DNA of 64,000 nucleotides from Myxococcaceae bacterium (GCA_019694575.1 JAIBBR010000003.1:1-64000), one strand, 5' to 3'; shown: positions 17,885 to 26,580, counted from the first letter of the stretch. The notes: generated from the letters alone by a model not told the origin. A program made the numbers and translations.

Positions 17885-17900
17885 CCCGTAAAGATACGGG
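17885..17900. repeat. Short perfect inverted repeat upstream of the charged helical gene
   Basis: CCCGTA-AAGA-TACGGG, a 6-base perfect inverted repeat one base upstream of the ATG at 17883 on the minus strand. On the minus strand a T run lies before, not after, the repeat, so it is not an intrinsic terminator. It could be an operator or an mRNA hairpin affecting initiation, or chance. Confidence 0.4.
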
Positions 17901-18074
17901 TGAAAAAAACCTTGTGAATTTTCACAACTTGCGACGGCTCGCTGCAGACCTGTTGCACGCAGCGGCAGGTGTCAGTTCGTCTTTAAAAAATCAGTACAGG
18001 TTGACGAAACCTCTGCACCTTGCGCACCGATACTCCGTTGAAAGCATTACCTAACTGACGCACTGGAGTTACAT

Positions 18075-18509
18075 ATGGCGCTCGGCACATTTCATCTGCG
18101 TGGTTCACGTTTTCAGCCTCAAGGCTTAGGCCGTCTCGGCGCGGTACATGCTCTTCCCAAGAGCCTTCCCGTCGATGGCAGAGTCTTCGCTTCGCCCCAA
18201 GAATTCGCCGCTGCGATGACAGCAAATAGGCGCGTGTCACTGCGCCCGGGTGGAACTTTCACCATCAAAACTCCAGCCTCGACGCTCACTCGGTTACATG
18301 GCGCCGACGAGCGTTTTCTGGTGACTACCGACAAGAAATTTCCCGCCAGCAACATCATCGTCACCGCAAAGAGCGACGCCAAGCCCGGCGATGTCGAGGT
18401 GAGCCTCAACAGGTACAAGGCCGACAACGGGGTTGCGATTGCTCGGCTGTTGCAGGGCAATCTCACGCCCGAGATGGTGCGGTTCACCCTCGTCATTTCG
18501 GCGAAGTAG
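18075..18509 (+). CDS. Hypothetical protein
   Basis: 144 residues, not recognised. The ATG at 18075 is preceded by TGGAGTT, a good ribosome site. The protein has no signal peptide or membrane segment; the central part (VSLRPGGTFTIKTPASTLTRL, then FPASNIIVTAKSDAKPGDVEVSLNRYK) alternates hydrophobic and polar residues and looks beta-rich. Isolated on the plus strand between minus-strand genes, followed by a 9-base hairpin without a T run. Codon use matches the neighbours, so it is probably a genuine lineage-specific gene. Confidence 0.65.
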   Translation: MALGTFHLRGSRFQPQGLGRLGAVHALPKSLPVDGRVFASPQEFAAAMTANRRVSLRPGGTFTIKTPASTLTRLHGADERFLVTTDKKFPASNIIVTAKSDAKPGDVEVSLNRYKADNGVAIARLLQGNLTPEMVRFTLVISAK

Positions 18510-18536
18510 CGCGGCTCAAAGTGTCGATGCTGTTGC

Positions 18537-18566
18537 TGTGCGGGCAAGCACGTTAGAGCCCGCACA
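18537..18566. other. Perfect 9-base inverted repeat (hairpin) between a plus-strand gene and tRNA-Leu
   Basis: TGTGCGGGC and GCCCGCACA separated by a 12-base loop, 27 bases after the stop of the 144-residue gene and 37 bases beyond the tRNA end. Neither strand has a following T run, so it is at best a Rho-assisted or processing hairpin for the converging transcripts. Confidence 0.4.
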
Positions 18567-18602
18567 TGCTTCGCTCAACATTTGCAAAAGAAGTACCAGA
18601 AG

Positions 18603-18684
18603 TGCCCGAGGGGGGATTCGAACCCCCACACCTTTCGGCGCCACCACCTCAAGATGGTGTGTCTACCAATTCCACCACCCGGGC
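18603..18684 (-). tRNA. tRNA-Leu (anticodon GAG)
   Basis: Reading the minus strand gives a full class II cloverleaf: a 7-bp acceptor stem (GCCCGGG with CTCGGGC, one G-U), D arm GTGGAATTGGTAGAC, anticodon stem CCATC/GGTGG with loop TTGAGGT and anticodon GAG, a long variable arm CGCCGAAAGGTG, and a TpsiC arm GGGGGTTCGAATCCCCC. The long variable arm and AATTGGTAGACAC D-loop are typical of bacterial tRNA-Leu. The discriminator base is A and CCA is not encoded. It lies downstream of secG on the same strand and may be transcribed with it. Confidence 0.95.
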
Positions 18685-18765
18685 ATTTCCACTACCGCTA
18701 CTGCACCGCCTACCTACAACACGTCACCGCAACTGCGAACTTATCTTTCTTTAGCGCCTTCCCAA

Positions 18766-19230
18766 TTACTTGGGTTGCTCTGGAGTGCCTGGCTTTTTCG
18801 CCTCGCCCGCGGGAGCTGCCGGCGAAGGAATCGCACTGCCTTCAGCGGAAGCCGCTTCAGTACCTGGTGCAGGCGTACCCGTGCTACCCGTCGTATCAGT
18901 CGGTGCGGGAGCCGCAGGCACTTCAGGCACCTTGGTACCGGCGTCAGCCACCGCCGCTGCGGGAGCGCTCTTCGGCGCAGTGATGCCTGAAGCAACTGAC
19001 GTCCTCAACCCGACAAATGACAACCCAAGCGAAGTGAGGAAAAACGCGCTCGCGCACACCGCCGTAATCTTGCTCAAGAAGGTAACCGCACCGCGGCCGC
19101 CGAACGCGGTGGTCGCCGCTCCACCGCCCAGCGCCGCGCCCATGCCCGCGTCTTTCCCCGGTTGAAGGAGAATGACGAAGATCATGAAAATGCAGAGCAG
19201 CACGTGAACTACGGAAGCGAAGATCTCCAT
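18766..19230 (-). CDS. secG: Preprotein translocase subunit SecG
   Basis: 154 residues from the ATG at 19230 (AAGGA eight bases upstream). Two membrane helices with the SecG pattern: ASVVHVLLCIFMIFVILLQPGKDAGMGAALGGG, then ITAVCASAFFLTSLGLSFVG. LLQ-G-GAxxG is the family signature. SecG assists the SecYE channel in protein export. The last ~80 residues are an Ala/Pro/Thr-rich tail absent from short SecG proteins. It follows tpiA after 79 bases, the common bacterial tpiA-secG order. Confidence 0.92.
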   Translation of the reverse strand: MEIFASVVHVLLCIFMIFVILLQPGKDAGMGAALGGGAATTAFGGRGAVTFLSKITAVCASAFFLTSLGLSFVGLRTSVASGITAPKSAPAAAVADAGTKVPEVPAAPAPTDTTGSTGTPAPGTEAASAEGSAIPSPAAPAGEAKKPGTPEQPK

Positions 19231-19309
19231 CGAGAGAATCCTTGAAAGTGAGGGGGCGTGGTTAACCACAACTTGAGGCCCGAACACAACCTCGGCGTAA
19301 CCAGAAGAA

Positions 19310-20068
19310 TCAGGCTTTGGCTTTAACAATACCCGCGAAATCAGCGGCTTTGAGGCTCGCGCCGCCCACCAGCGCACCGTCGATGTCAGGCTGCGACAAC
19401 AGCTCAGCCGCGTTGTCGGGCTTCACTGACCCGCCATATTGAATGCGCACTTTCTGTGCCGTGGTACCCCACAGCTCCTTGAGCAACCCTCGCACGTGCG
19501 CATGCACCTCTTGCGCTTGCCGACTGGTAGCCGTCTTGCCCGTACCAATCGCCCACACTGGTTCATATGCCAGCACCACGCGCTCACCCTGCCCCGCGGG
19601 AATGCTGCCCAACGCCGCTTTCACCTGCGCCGACACCACATCGAGCGTTTTACCTCCCTCGCGCTCGGCCAGCGTTTCACCCACGCACACAATCGGGCTC
19701 ATGCCAGCTTTGAGCACCGCTTGCGCTTTGCGGCCCACACCTTCGTTGGTGTCTCCAAAAAACTGCCGGCGCTCCGAATGGCCGACGATGACGTACTGGC
19801 AGCCCACTTCTTTCAGCATCGGCGCTGACACTTCACCGGTGAACGCGCCGCTCTCTTCGAAGTGACAGTTCTGCGCAGCGAGCACGAGGTTCGAATCTTC
19901 CAACGCCTTGGCCACCGGGTGCAGCGCGCTGAACGGAGGCGCCACTGCAATTTCAACCCGGTCGCGTACCATCGACAGCGCGCCGCGCAATTCACGCACC
20001 AGCGCCAGGCCCTCGCTGACGGTCTTGTTCATTTTCCAATTGCCGGCGATGAAGCAGCGTCGCGTCAT
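19310..20068 (-). CDS. tpiA: Triosephosphate isomerase
   Basis: 252 residues, the usual TIM length. Catalytic and substrate residues are in place: N and K in AGNWKMNKT, His in VIVGHSERR, Glu in [13 protein letters not shown], and the phosphate loop [16 protein letters not shown]. It interconverts dihydroxyacetone phosphate and glyceraldehyde 3-phosphate. The ATG at 20068 has GAGGA five bases upstream and lies 11 bases after the pgk stop; a start five residues earlier is possible but less well placed. Third gene of the gap-pgk-tpiA-secG operon. Confidence 0.97.
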   Translation of the reverse strand: MTRRCFIAGNWKMNKTVSEGLALVRELRGALSMVRDRVEIAVAPPFSALHPVAKALEDSNLVLAAQNCHFEESGAFTGEVSAPMLKEVGCQYVIVGHSERRQFFGDTNEGVGRKAQAVLKAGMSPIVCVGETLAEREGGKTLDVVSAQVKAALGSIPAGQGERVVLAYEPVWAIGTGKTATSRQAQEVHAHVRGLLKELWGTTAQKVRIQYGGSVKPDNAAELLSQPDIDGALVGGASLKAADFAGIVKAKA

Positions 20069-20079
20069 GCGTTCCTCTT

Positions 20080-21264
20080 TCAAACTTCGAGCGCTTTGAT
20101 GCCGGGCAGTTCGCGCCCCTCTAAGAACTCCAACGACGCGCCGCCGCCCGTCGACACGTGGGTCATCTTCGACGCCAGACCGAACTCATTCACCGCGGCC
20201 GCGCTGTCGCCACCGCCCACCACCGTCTGCGCTTCACGGTTGGCGGCCATTGCTTGCGCCACTTGCCGCGTGCCTTCAGAAAACGCCGGCACTTCGAACA
20301 AACCCATCGGTCCGTTCCACAACACGGTGCGCGCACCACGAATATGCTGGCGAAAATTGTCGCGGGTCTTGATGCCGATATCGAGCCCCATCAACGCGGG
20401 GGGAATGGTGCGCTCGTGCACTTCGACTGGCTTCGCTTTTTCATCAGGTGACTCGCCGGCAATATGGTCCATCGGGAGCACCAGCTGCACACCCAGCCGC
20501 TTCGCCGAGTCGAGCAGCCGGCCCGCCAGGTCAATTTTGTCGATTTCTACCCGGCTCTTGCCCACTTCGACGCCTTGCGCTTTCAAGAAGGTGTACGCCA
20601 TCGCCCCGCCCACCAAGAGCGCATCGACCTTGGGGAGCAAGTTCTCAATCACCTTGATTTTGTCTGACACCTTGGCGCCCCCGAGCACCGCGACAAACGG
20701 CTTCTCGGCGCCCTTCACCAACTTGCCGAGCTGCTCGAGCTCTTTGTGAATGAGCAAGCCGCACGCTTTCTCTTTCACGAAAGGCACCATGCCCGCGGTC
20801 GACGCGTGCGCCCGGTGCGCGGTACCAAACGCATCATTCACGTACACGTCGCACAATGCCGCGAGCGCCTTGGCAAACCCTTCGTCGTTCTTCTCTTCTT
20901 CAGCATGAAAGCGCAGGTTCTCGAGCATCAGCACCTGGCCAGGCTTGAGCTCCTTCGCCATTTTCGCCACGCCATCGCCGATGCAGTCGTCAGCCTGCAG
21001 CACCTCGTGTTCAGCGCCGAGCAGCTTCGACAAGTGCTCGGCCACTGGCTCGAGTGAAAGCTTGGGGTCAGCCCCTTTCGGCCGCCCCAAATGCGACGCC
21101 AAAATCACCTTGGCGCCCTCTTTCAACGCCTTGCGAATGGTGGGCAAGGCCTCGCGAATGCGCGTGTCGTCGGTAATGCGTTTGCCTTCGAGCGGCACAT
21201 TGAAGTCGACGCGAATGAATACGCGCTTGCCCGCCAGCTGCAGGTCGTCAATGGAGCGAATCAT
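20080..21264 (-). CDS. pgk: Phosphoglycerate kinase
   Basis: 394 residues, full length. N-terminal signature [32 protein letters not shown] substrate loop, GGAKVSDKI nucleotide-binding region, and the C-terminal [11 protein letters not shown] and FVSTGGGAS-like ([16 protein letters not shown]) motifs all present. It makes ATP from 1,3-bisphosphoglycerate. Starts one base after the gap stop codon on the minus strand, so the two are surely co-transcribed and probably coupled. Confidence 0.98.
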   Translation of the reverse strand: MIRSIDDLQLAGKRVFIRVDFNVPLEGKRITDDTRIREALPTIRKALKEGAKVILASHLGRPKGADPKLSLEPVAEHLSKLLGAEHEVLQADDCIGDGVAKMAKELKPGQVLMLENLRFHAEEEKNDEGFAKALAALCDVYVNDAFGTAHRAHASTAGMVPFVKEKACGLLIHKELEQLGKLVKGAEKPFVAVLGGAKVSDKIKVIENLLPKVDALLVGGAMAYTFLKAQGVEVGKSRVEIDKIDLAGRLLDSAKRLGVQLVLPMDHIAGESPDEKAKPVEVHERTIPPALMGLDIGIKTRDNFRQHIRGARTVLWNGPMGLFEVPAFSEGTRQVAQAMAANREAQTVVGGGDSAAAVNEFGLASKMTHVSTGGGASLEFLEGRELPGIKALEV

Positions 21265-21265
21265 T

Positions 21266-22276
21266 TTAGAGCTTCGACCCGATGAACTTGGCCACGTCGA
21301 CCATGCGGTTCGAATAACCCCACTCGTTGTCGTACCAAGCCATGACCTTCACCAAGTTGCCTTCAATCACGAAGGTGTTGGTCGAGTCGAAAATCGCCGA
21401 ATGAGGGTTGTCGTTGTAGTCAATAGAGACCGTCTGCTCGGCGCTGTACTCGAGCACGCCCTTGAGCGGGCCCTCAGCGGCCGCTTTGTACGCGGCGTTA
21501 ATTTGTTCGACCGTGGCGTTGTTCTTCAGGTTCACCGTCAAGTCGACCAGTGACACGTTGGGAGTCGGCACGCGCACCGCGAGGCCGTTGAGCTTGCCCT
21601 TCAAGTTGGGCAGCACTTCGCCGATGGCCTTGGCTGCGCCGGTGCTCGACGGAATCATCGAGAGCGCCGCCGCGCGCGCACGCCGCAGGTCATCGTGCAC
21701 GAGGTCTAGAATGCGTTGGTCGTTGGTATAGCTGTGAATGGTGGTCATCAACCCCTTCTGAATACCGAAGGCGTCGTCGAGCACCTTGGCGACCGGGGCC
21801 AAGCAGTTGGTGGTGCACGACGCGTTGGAAATGACGTGGTGCTTCGCCGAGTCGTACGACGTGTGGTTGATGCCGTAGGCCAAGGTGATGTCGATGTTTT
21901 TGCCCGGTGCCGAAATGATGATCTTCTTTGCACCCGCGGCGAGGTGCTGCGCGGCTTTCTCTTTTTCAGTGAAGCGTCCGGTGCACTCGAGCACCACATC
22001 GACGCCCAGCTCTTTCCACGGCAGCTTGGTGGGGTCTTTTTCGGCGGTGACACGAATTTCTTTGCCGTCGATGACGAAGCCCTTTTCGCTCGTCTTCACC
22101 GTGCCGGGCCAGTTGCGGTGCACCGAGTCGTACTTGAAGAGGTGCGCCAATGTGGCCGGCTTGTCGAGGTCGTTGATAGCGACAATCTCGATGTCTTTCT
22201 CTTGGCGTTGCAGCGCCGAGCGCAGCACGCAGCGGCCGATGCGGCCGAACCCGTTGATCGCGAACTTGATGGCCAT
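21266..22276 (-). CDS. gap: Glyceraldehyde-3-phosphate dehydrogenase, type I
   Basis: 336 residues. NAD-binding start [13 protein letters not shown]; active-site [16 protein letters not shown] with the catalytic Cys; catalytic His in [11 protein letters not shown]-terminal [15 protein letters not shown]. Length and motifs match the type I glycolytic enzyme. AGGGAG precedes the ATG, and a promoter candidate lies 40-68 bases upstream. First gene of the glycolytic operon. Confidence 0.98.
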   Translation of the reverse strand: MAIKFAINGFGRIGRCVLRSALQRQEKDIEIVAINDLDKPATLAHLFKYDSVHRNWPGTVKTSEKGFVIDGKEIRVTAEKDPTKLPWKELGVDVVLECTGRFTEKEKAAQHLAAGAKKIIISAPGKNIDITLAYGINHTSYDSAKHHVISNASCTTNCLAPVAKVLDDAFGIQKGLMTTIHSYTNDQRILDLVHDDLRRARAAALSMIPSSTGAAKAIGEVLPNLKGKLNGLAVRVPTPNVSLVDLTVNLKNNATVEQINAAYKAAAEGPLKGVLEYSAEQTVSIDYNDNPHSAIFDSTNTFVIEGNLVKVMAWYDNEWGYSNRMVDVAKFIGSKL

Positions 22277-22315
22277 GTTAGCTCCCTAAAAAGTGAGTAC
22301 CGTTTTCGCCGGCGC

Positions 22316-22344
22316 AACGTAGGCCCCGGGTGCTGCAACGTCAA
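22316..22344 (-). promoter_or_regulatory. Candidate sigma-70-type promoter of the gap operon
   Basis: On the minus strand TTGACG (-35), a spacer of exactly 17 bases, then TACGTT (-10), about 40 bases before the gap ATG. The -35 is near consensus, the -10 matches three of six positions. It is the only gap of any size upstream of this operon. Confidence 0.45.
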
Positions 22345-22395
22345 CGAGCACAGGCTTGGCGATTCATTTCCTTTTCGGGTAGATGCCAGCCCCCT

Positions 22396-23268
22396 ATGAA
22401 CGTTTCCTATTCGCTTCGGGTCAGCGGCGCAGCTCTTGTTTTCGCATTCATCGCGGCGTGCGGTTTTACGCCTGTCAGTGACGGTGACGGCGGCACCGGC
22501 GGTGGCAGCTCCGGCACGGGCGGCAACACGGCAACGGGGGGCGGCACCATGGCAACCGGCGGCGACACGGGAACCGGCGGAGGCATGATGGCCACAGGTG
22601 GCGGTATTGGCACCGGCGGCGGCACCGCGACCGGCGGTGGAACAGGCACGGGAGGCGGCACGGCCACGGGCGGCAGCATTGGCACTGGCGGCGGCACGCC
22701 CTTTACCTTCGACGCCGGCACGCCCCCCATCATTCCCATTACTTTCGCGCTCGACGGCGGCTGCCCCAACACCGTGGCGCCCTGCGGCGGAGCGCTGAGC
22801 GGGCTGTATTACTACACCGAGGCATGCGCGGTGCCTCCGAGCCAAATTCAGCAGTTCTGCTCCACGGCACAATCGAGCTGGGTGGGCACACGCCAAGGCG
22901 CGCTCTACTTCACGCCAGACACCGTGGGCCGCAACGTGCACATTCAGGCCACAGGCCACATCACCGTGCCGAGCAATTGCGCTTTCTTGGGCTGCGACAC
23001 GATTCAAACGGCATTGTCTTTCGTGTTTCCCGGCAGCACCTGCGGCAGCAGCGCGAGCATCGATGGCGGCTGCGACTGCGTGGCCTCGATCGACGCAGGC
23101 GCCATTGATTCGGCGCCGTACACCGCGCAGGGCACTACCTTTACCTCGAGCCCCGGTAGCAACGCCGAGCGAAGCTACCCCTACTGTGTCAACGGCAACA
23201 CGCTGACGTACGAAGACAACGCCAGCAACTCGTTCGACCCTGGCGCTTTCACGCTGACCAAACAGTGA
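22396..23268 (+). CDS. Lipoprotein with Gly/Thr-rich repeat linker
   Basis: 290 residues. N-terminal lipoprotein signal: hydrophobic ALVFAFIAA then Cys (AACG lipobox). After the acylated Cys comes a linker of about 70 residues made almost only of Gly, Thr and Ala (TGGG units), followed by a Cys-rich secreted domain (at least ten Cys, in motifs such as CPNTVAPCGG and CGSSASIDGGCDCVASIDAG). Such Gly/Thr linkers behind a lipobox are frequent in myxobacterial lipoproteins. I do not recognise the C-terminal domain. The GTGA overlap with the next gene suggests they share an mRNA. Confidence 0.8.
   Translation: MNVSYSLRVSGAALVFAFIAACGFTPVSDGDGGTGGGSSGTGGNTATGGGTMATGGDTGTGGGMMATGGGIGTGGGTATGGGTGTGGGTATGGSIGTGGGTPFTFDAGTPPIIPITFALDGGCPNTVAPCGGALSGLYYYTEACAVPPSQIQQFCSTAQSSWVGTRQGALYFTPDTVGRNVHIQATGHITVPSNCAFLGCDTIQTALSFVFPGSTCGSSASIDGGCDCVASIDAGAIDSAPYTAQGTTFTSSPGSNAERSYPYCVNGNTLTYEDNASNSFDPGAFTLTKQ
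22487..22698 (+). repeat. In-frame GGC/ACC-rich tandem repeat in the lipoprotein gene
   Basis: About 210 bases of imperfect repeats of a 12-15 base unit encoding TGGG/ATGGG-type peptides. Units vary at synonymous positions, so it is an aged coding microsatellite-like tract rather than a fresh expansion. It forms the flexible linker between the lipid anchor and the globular domain. Confidence 0.75.
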
Positions 23269-23909
23269 GTGTCGGCGAGCGGCCTCCTTTATTTCAAGCC
23301 ACACGCCCGAACACGTTTTGGGCGTCGGTAAGCTACGCATGGGCGGGCCTCGTGCACACCGTGGTGCACCAACGCAACATGCGCATGCACATGTTGGCGG
23401 CGATGATGGTCGGCTTCGTCGGCACCGGCATACCGCTGGGGTTGGCCGAGAAGGTGACGATGATTTTTTGTGTGCTGCTCGTTTTCTTCGCCGAAGTGCT
23501 CAACAGCGCGCTCGAGCACTTGGTTGACTTGGCAGTGCAGCAGTTCGACGAAAAAGCGCGGGTGACGAAGAACGCGGCCGCCGCGGGTGTGCTGGTGCTG
23601 GCACTGGGCACGGTGGTGATTTTCGCCGCGGTGCTGGTGCACAACGTCGACACCATCGCTTCGCATGGGGTGCAAATTCAGCGGCAAGTGGTGCTCGGCG
23701 TGCCCTTCATCATTTGTGCGGGCGGCTTGATGCACGAAAGCCCAAAGCCCATCGCGGTCGACTGGCTATTTGGCGTGGTCGGCTTTCTACTTTGGGTGGC
23801 GTCGCTCCCGTTTTCAGAGAGCGCGGTCTTTTCGGCGATGAACTTCGGCTTGTGGGTGGTGACGGTGGCCGCGGCACGAGAGCGGCGCCTGACACGCGTT
23901 ACTGCCTAA
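23265..23909 (+). CDS. dgkA: Diacylglycerol kinase-like membrane protein with C-terminal extension
   Basis: 214 residues. The first ~125 match DgkA/undecaprenol kinase: WASVSYAWAGLVHTVVHQRNMRMHML, the catalytic/metal segment VFFAEVLNSALEHLVDL and ARVTKNAAAAGVLVLAL. This family phosphorylates diacylglycerol or undecaprenol in the inner membrane. Residues ~145-205 add three further hydrophobic segments not present in the ~120-residue enzymes. The GTG start overlaps the lipoprotein stop. The kinase identity is confident; the role of the extension is not. Confidence 0.85.
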   Translation: MSVGERPPLFQATRPNTFWASVSYAWAGLVHTVVHQRNMRMHMLAAMMVGFVGTGIPLGLAEKVTMIFCVLLVFFAEVLNSALEHLVDLAVQQFDEKARVTKNAAAAGVLVLALGTVVIFAAVLVHNVDTIASHGVQIQRQVVLGVPFIICAGGLMHESPKPIAVDWLFGVVGFLLWVASLPFSESAVFSAMNFGLWVVTVAAARERRLTRVTA

Positions 23910-24052
23910 ATGACAAAGCGTCAGGGCAGGGAAAGCGTCGCCCAAAAGTCTGCAAAGGGCGCGGGAGCCTTCAAGTCTTTCTTCACCGCCTGTTTGCGAA
24001 TGCCTGAAATTGTCTCGTGGGCCCAGTCTTTTTGAACCCCGATTGCGGGCAT

Positions 24053-24077
24053 AAAAAAACCCGGCACCAGGCCGGGT
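24053..24077 (-). terminator. Rho-independent terminator downstream of the 61-residue gene
   Basis: On the minus strand a perfect 7-bp GC stem (ACCCGGC/GCCGGGT), a 5-base loop and seven T residues, about 90 bases after the stop of the small minus-strand gene. The bases between (24078-24166) hold nothing else I can support. Confidence 0.85.
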
Positions 24078-24166
24078 CCGCTGCTGCTACCACTTCACCA
24101 CCCAGAGGGGCGACAAACGCCGAATCCAGTCCGGTGTCTGTTCGCTCCCCCGTGGGGGCTACTGCT

Positions 24167-24352
24167 TTATGCGCTCTGGCGAACTTCTGCCTCGCGCGAA
24201 ACGACTTTCGGCGCTTCTTTGAGGTCATTGGTCACGAGATCAATGAGCTCAGAAGAAATGTCGATAATCTGGTTAGGAGTGTAGCCACCTGCACGGAGCT
24301 GCGCAAAGAATGTACGCGCGAGAATTTTGGTGCCCTTCTTGTCGGTACTCAT
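24167..24352 (-). CDS. Small conserved-looking hypothetical protein (61 aa)
   Basis: 61 residues from the ATG at 24352, with a strong ribosome site (GGGGAGG) upstream and its own terminator downstream, so it is a well-expressed monocistronic unit. Sequence: a charged start (MSTDKKGTKILAR), a helix with Phe-Phe, a GGYTPNQIIDISSELIDLVTNDL segment typical of helix-turn-helix-like packing, and a charged tail. No signal peptide or Cys. I think similar small proteins occur in other myxobacteria, but cannot name a family. The AT-rich 200 bases upstream (24353-24557) probably carry its promoter, though no convincing -35/-10 pair was found. Confidence 0.75.
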   Translation of the reverse strand: MSTDKKGTKILARTFFAQLRAGGYTPNQIIDISSELIDLVTNDLKEAPKVVSREAEVRQSA

Positions 24353-24557
24353 CGACTGCCTCCCCAATATGAGAAGCGTTTCTATTCACCCCTCATGCCA
24401 GATCGCTTTTTCATTTTTCATTAGCGATTAAGCATATTTACAATGTCACGGCTTTGTCATGGCGTATAAGCAGCTTCGCACTTCAAGGGTTGGGAGTTTT
24501 CGCTGCGTACCCGGCTATGCACTTTTGGGCAGCTAAGTTGTCATCAGATATAGGGTT

Positions 24558-26165
24558 TTGTCGTTGGCTCTGCGCATCAACAATATTGGTTTGTGGCTCG
24601 ACGAGCCCGACACGCTCCTTCAGAAGAAGGCGGCTGAAAAGCTGCGCGTCGCTCCCGCGGCGTTGAAATCGGTGCGGGTGGTGCGCAGCGTGCTCGACGC
24701 ACGCAAGAAAAACAGCCCCCGCTACATCTACACGTTAGAGGTTGAGGTCGAAGACGAGGCGCGGCTTGAACAACTGCCGCCCGATGTCTCGCCGGTCGAC
24801 GCGCCGCCGCTGCCTGCTCCGCTGGTTACGCGGCAGCCGGCGACCAAGCCGATCATCATCGGTACAGGGCCCGCAGGTTTGTTTTGTGCCTTGGCGCTGC
24901 TCGAGCGAGGGGTGAAGAGCGTCGTGCTCGAACGGGGCCGTGACGTGATTGAGCGCCGCAAAGAAGTGGCCAAGTTGATGCGCGACGGCACGCTCAACCC
25001 TGAGAGCAACATGAACTTCGGCGAGGGCGGCGCGGGCGCGTATACCGACGGCAAGCTCTCGACGCGTATCAACCACCCGCATGTGCGCAAGGTGATTGAG
25101 ACGTTCGCGCGTTACGGCGCTCCTGGGCAAATTTTGATCGACGGCAAGCCGCATATTGGCTCTGACCTGTTGCCGCTTTCGGTGGAAAAACTGCGGTTGG
25201 ACCTCATCGCCCAAGGCGTGGAGGTGCACTTCAACGCGCGCGTCGACGAGCTGCTTTACCGCGACGGCCACATCGCGGGTGTGAAGCTGGCCGACGGTAC
25301 CTCGCTCCACTCAGACCGCGTGGTGCTCGCTCCGGGCAATTCTGCGCGTGAGCTCTTCGAGCGGCTCGCCAGTGAAGGCAAAGTCTTCGTCGAGGCCAAA
25401 CCCTTCGCCCTCGGCTTTCGGGCCGAGCACCCCCAAGCGATGATCAACGCCATTCAGTACGGCGAGCGCGTGGCGACCAACGCCCGCTTGCCTCCCGCTG
25501 ACTACAAATTGGCCGACAATTTCGAAGTCGACGGCGACATGCGCGGCGTGTATTCGTTCTGCATGTGCCCCGGTGGCATCGTGGTGCCGACGCCGACTGA
25601 AGAAGGTTTTCAATGCACCAACGGCATGAGCAACTCGCGGCGCAATTCGAAATATGCCAACGCGGGCATTGTCGTTTCGGTTTCGGTCGATGACTTCGCG
25701 CGTGAAGGCTTCTCGGGGCCGCTCGCCGGCGTGAACTTTCAGCGTCACTGGGAAAAAAAGGCGTACCAACTGGGAGGCGGAAAATATTGGGCGCCGGCAC
25801 AGAGCATTCCCGATTACCTGGCGGGCAAGCTGACGCAGAAGCCGGGCGGCACCACTTACCGGCCGGGCCTGGCGCACGCCGACTTGAACCAGCTTTTCCC
25901 GAAGGGCTTGACCTTGGCGCTACACCAGGCACTTAAAAGCTTTAGCCGCAAAATGAAGGGCTTTACTTCGGGTGAGGGCTGGTTAATCGGCATCGAAAGC
26001 CGCACCAGCACGCCGTTGCGCGTGACGCGGAACGAAACGTTACAATCGGTGTCGATGAAAGGGTTGTACCCCGCCGGTGAAGGCTGCGGTTACGCTGGGG
26101 GCATCGTGTCATCGGGCATCGACGGGTTGCGCGTGGCTGAGCAGATTTGTAATGAATTGAGCTGA
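24558..26165 (+). CDS. FAD-dependent dehydrogenase (COG2509 type)
   Basis: 535 residues. An N-terminal ferredoxin-like region (~1-85) precedes the dinucleotide-binding motif IIIGTGPAGLFCALALLERG and then the ADP-binding VVLERGRDV. NFGEGGAGAYTDGKLSTR is a signature of the COG2509 uncharacterised FAD dehydrogenases, as is the C-terminal GLYPAGEGCGYAGGIVSSGIDGLRVAE. Substrate unknown. The start is a TTG at 24558 preceded by TAGGG; another TTG lies two codons on. The ~85-residue N-terminal domain is a normal part of the family. Followed after 12 bases by the GYF-like gene. Confidence 0.88.
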   Translation: MSLALRINNIGLWLDEPDTLLQKKAAEKLRVAPAALKSVRVVRSVLDARKKNSPRYIYTLEVEVEDEARLEQLPPDVSPVDAPPLPAPLVTRQPATKPIIIGTGPAGLFCALALLERGVKSVVLERGRDVIERRKEVAKLMRDGTLNPESNMNFGEGGAGAYTDGKLSTRINHPHVRKVIETFARYGAPGQILIDGKPHIGSDLLPLSVEKLRLDLIAQGVEVHFNARVDELLYRDGHIAGVKLADGTSLHSDRVVLAPGNSARELFERLASEGKVFVEAKPFALGFRAEHPQAMINAIQYGERVATNARLPPADYKLADNFEVDGDMRGVYSFCMCPGGIVVPTPTEEGFQCTNGMSNSRRNSKYANAGIVVSVSVDDFAREGFSGPLAGVNFQRHWEKKAYQLGGGKYWAPAQSIPDYLAGKLTQKPGGTTYRPGLAHADLNQLFPKGLTLALHQALKSFSRKMKGFTSGEGWLIGIESRTSTPLRVTRNETLQSVSMKGLYPAGEGCGYAGGIVSSGIDGLRVAEQICNELS

Positions 26166-26177
26166 CAGGAGGCATCG

Positions 26178-26531
26178 ATGAAGTTCACCGTGAGAACTCC
26201 CGACGGCGAGCTCACTTACTCGAGCTTCGGCGCGGTAGAACAAGCGTGGCTCAACGGGTTGGTGGGTCCCGATGACTTGCTCCAAGAGGAAGGCCACACG
26301 CAGTGGCGAAAGGCCTCGAGCTTTCCCCTGTTGATGCAAGCCCGCCGTCACGGCGACGCGGTGTGGGGAGGCATGCAGCAAGGTTATTTGATCGCGGTGA
26401 TTGTCGTTGCTTCCATCACCTTTTGGATGATGGTGCTCGGCAGTTGGTTCAGCCTGCTACCACTGTTTCTCACGACAGCGTTGTTGGCACGCGTGACGTA
26501 TCTCTCCGTGAAAAAGAACAAGCCATACTGA
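26178..26531 (+). CDS. GYF_2-like domain membrane protein
   Basis: 117 residues with AGGAGG upstream. The N-terminal ~55 residues resemble the GYF_2 domain (FTVRTPDGELTYSSFGAVEQAW, GLVGPDDLLQEEGHTQWRKAS), a small peptide-binding fold common at the ends of bacterial membrane proteins. Two hydrophobic segments follow (about 72-90 and 93-108) with a basic tail. Probably an inner-membrane adaptor with a cytoplasmic head. It follows the FAD dehydrogenase on the same strand. Confidence 0.7.
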   Translation: MKFTVRTPDGELTYSSFGAVEQAWLNGLVGPDDLLQEEGHTQWRKASSFPLLMQARRHGDAVWGGMQQGYLIAVIVVASITFWMMVLGSWFSLLPLFLTTALLARVTYLSVKKNKPY

Positions 26532-26580
26532 GCGCGTTATTGGCTTGTTTTTTGACGACGGGCGACGACATCGTTGATTG

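Noticed and set aside
18001-18034. TTGACG ... GATACT as a promoter for the 144-residue gene
   Set aside because: The spacer is 22 bases, too long for a sigma-70 promoter.
22487-22698. Repeat tract as a CRISPR or non-coding satellite
   Set aside because: In frame with the lipoprotein, no constant spacer/repeat structure and no cas genes.
22096-23340. 414-codon minus-strand frame across the lipoprotein and the gap start
   Set aside because: Antisense to the lipoprotein with its Gly-rich repeat; Arg/Ala-rich composition and no motif.
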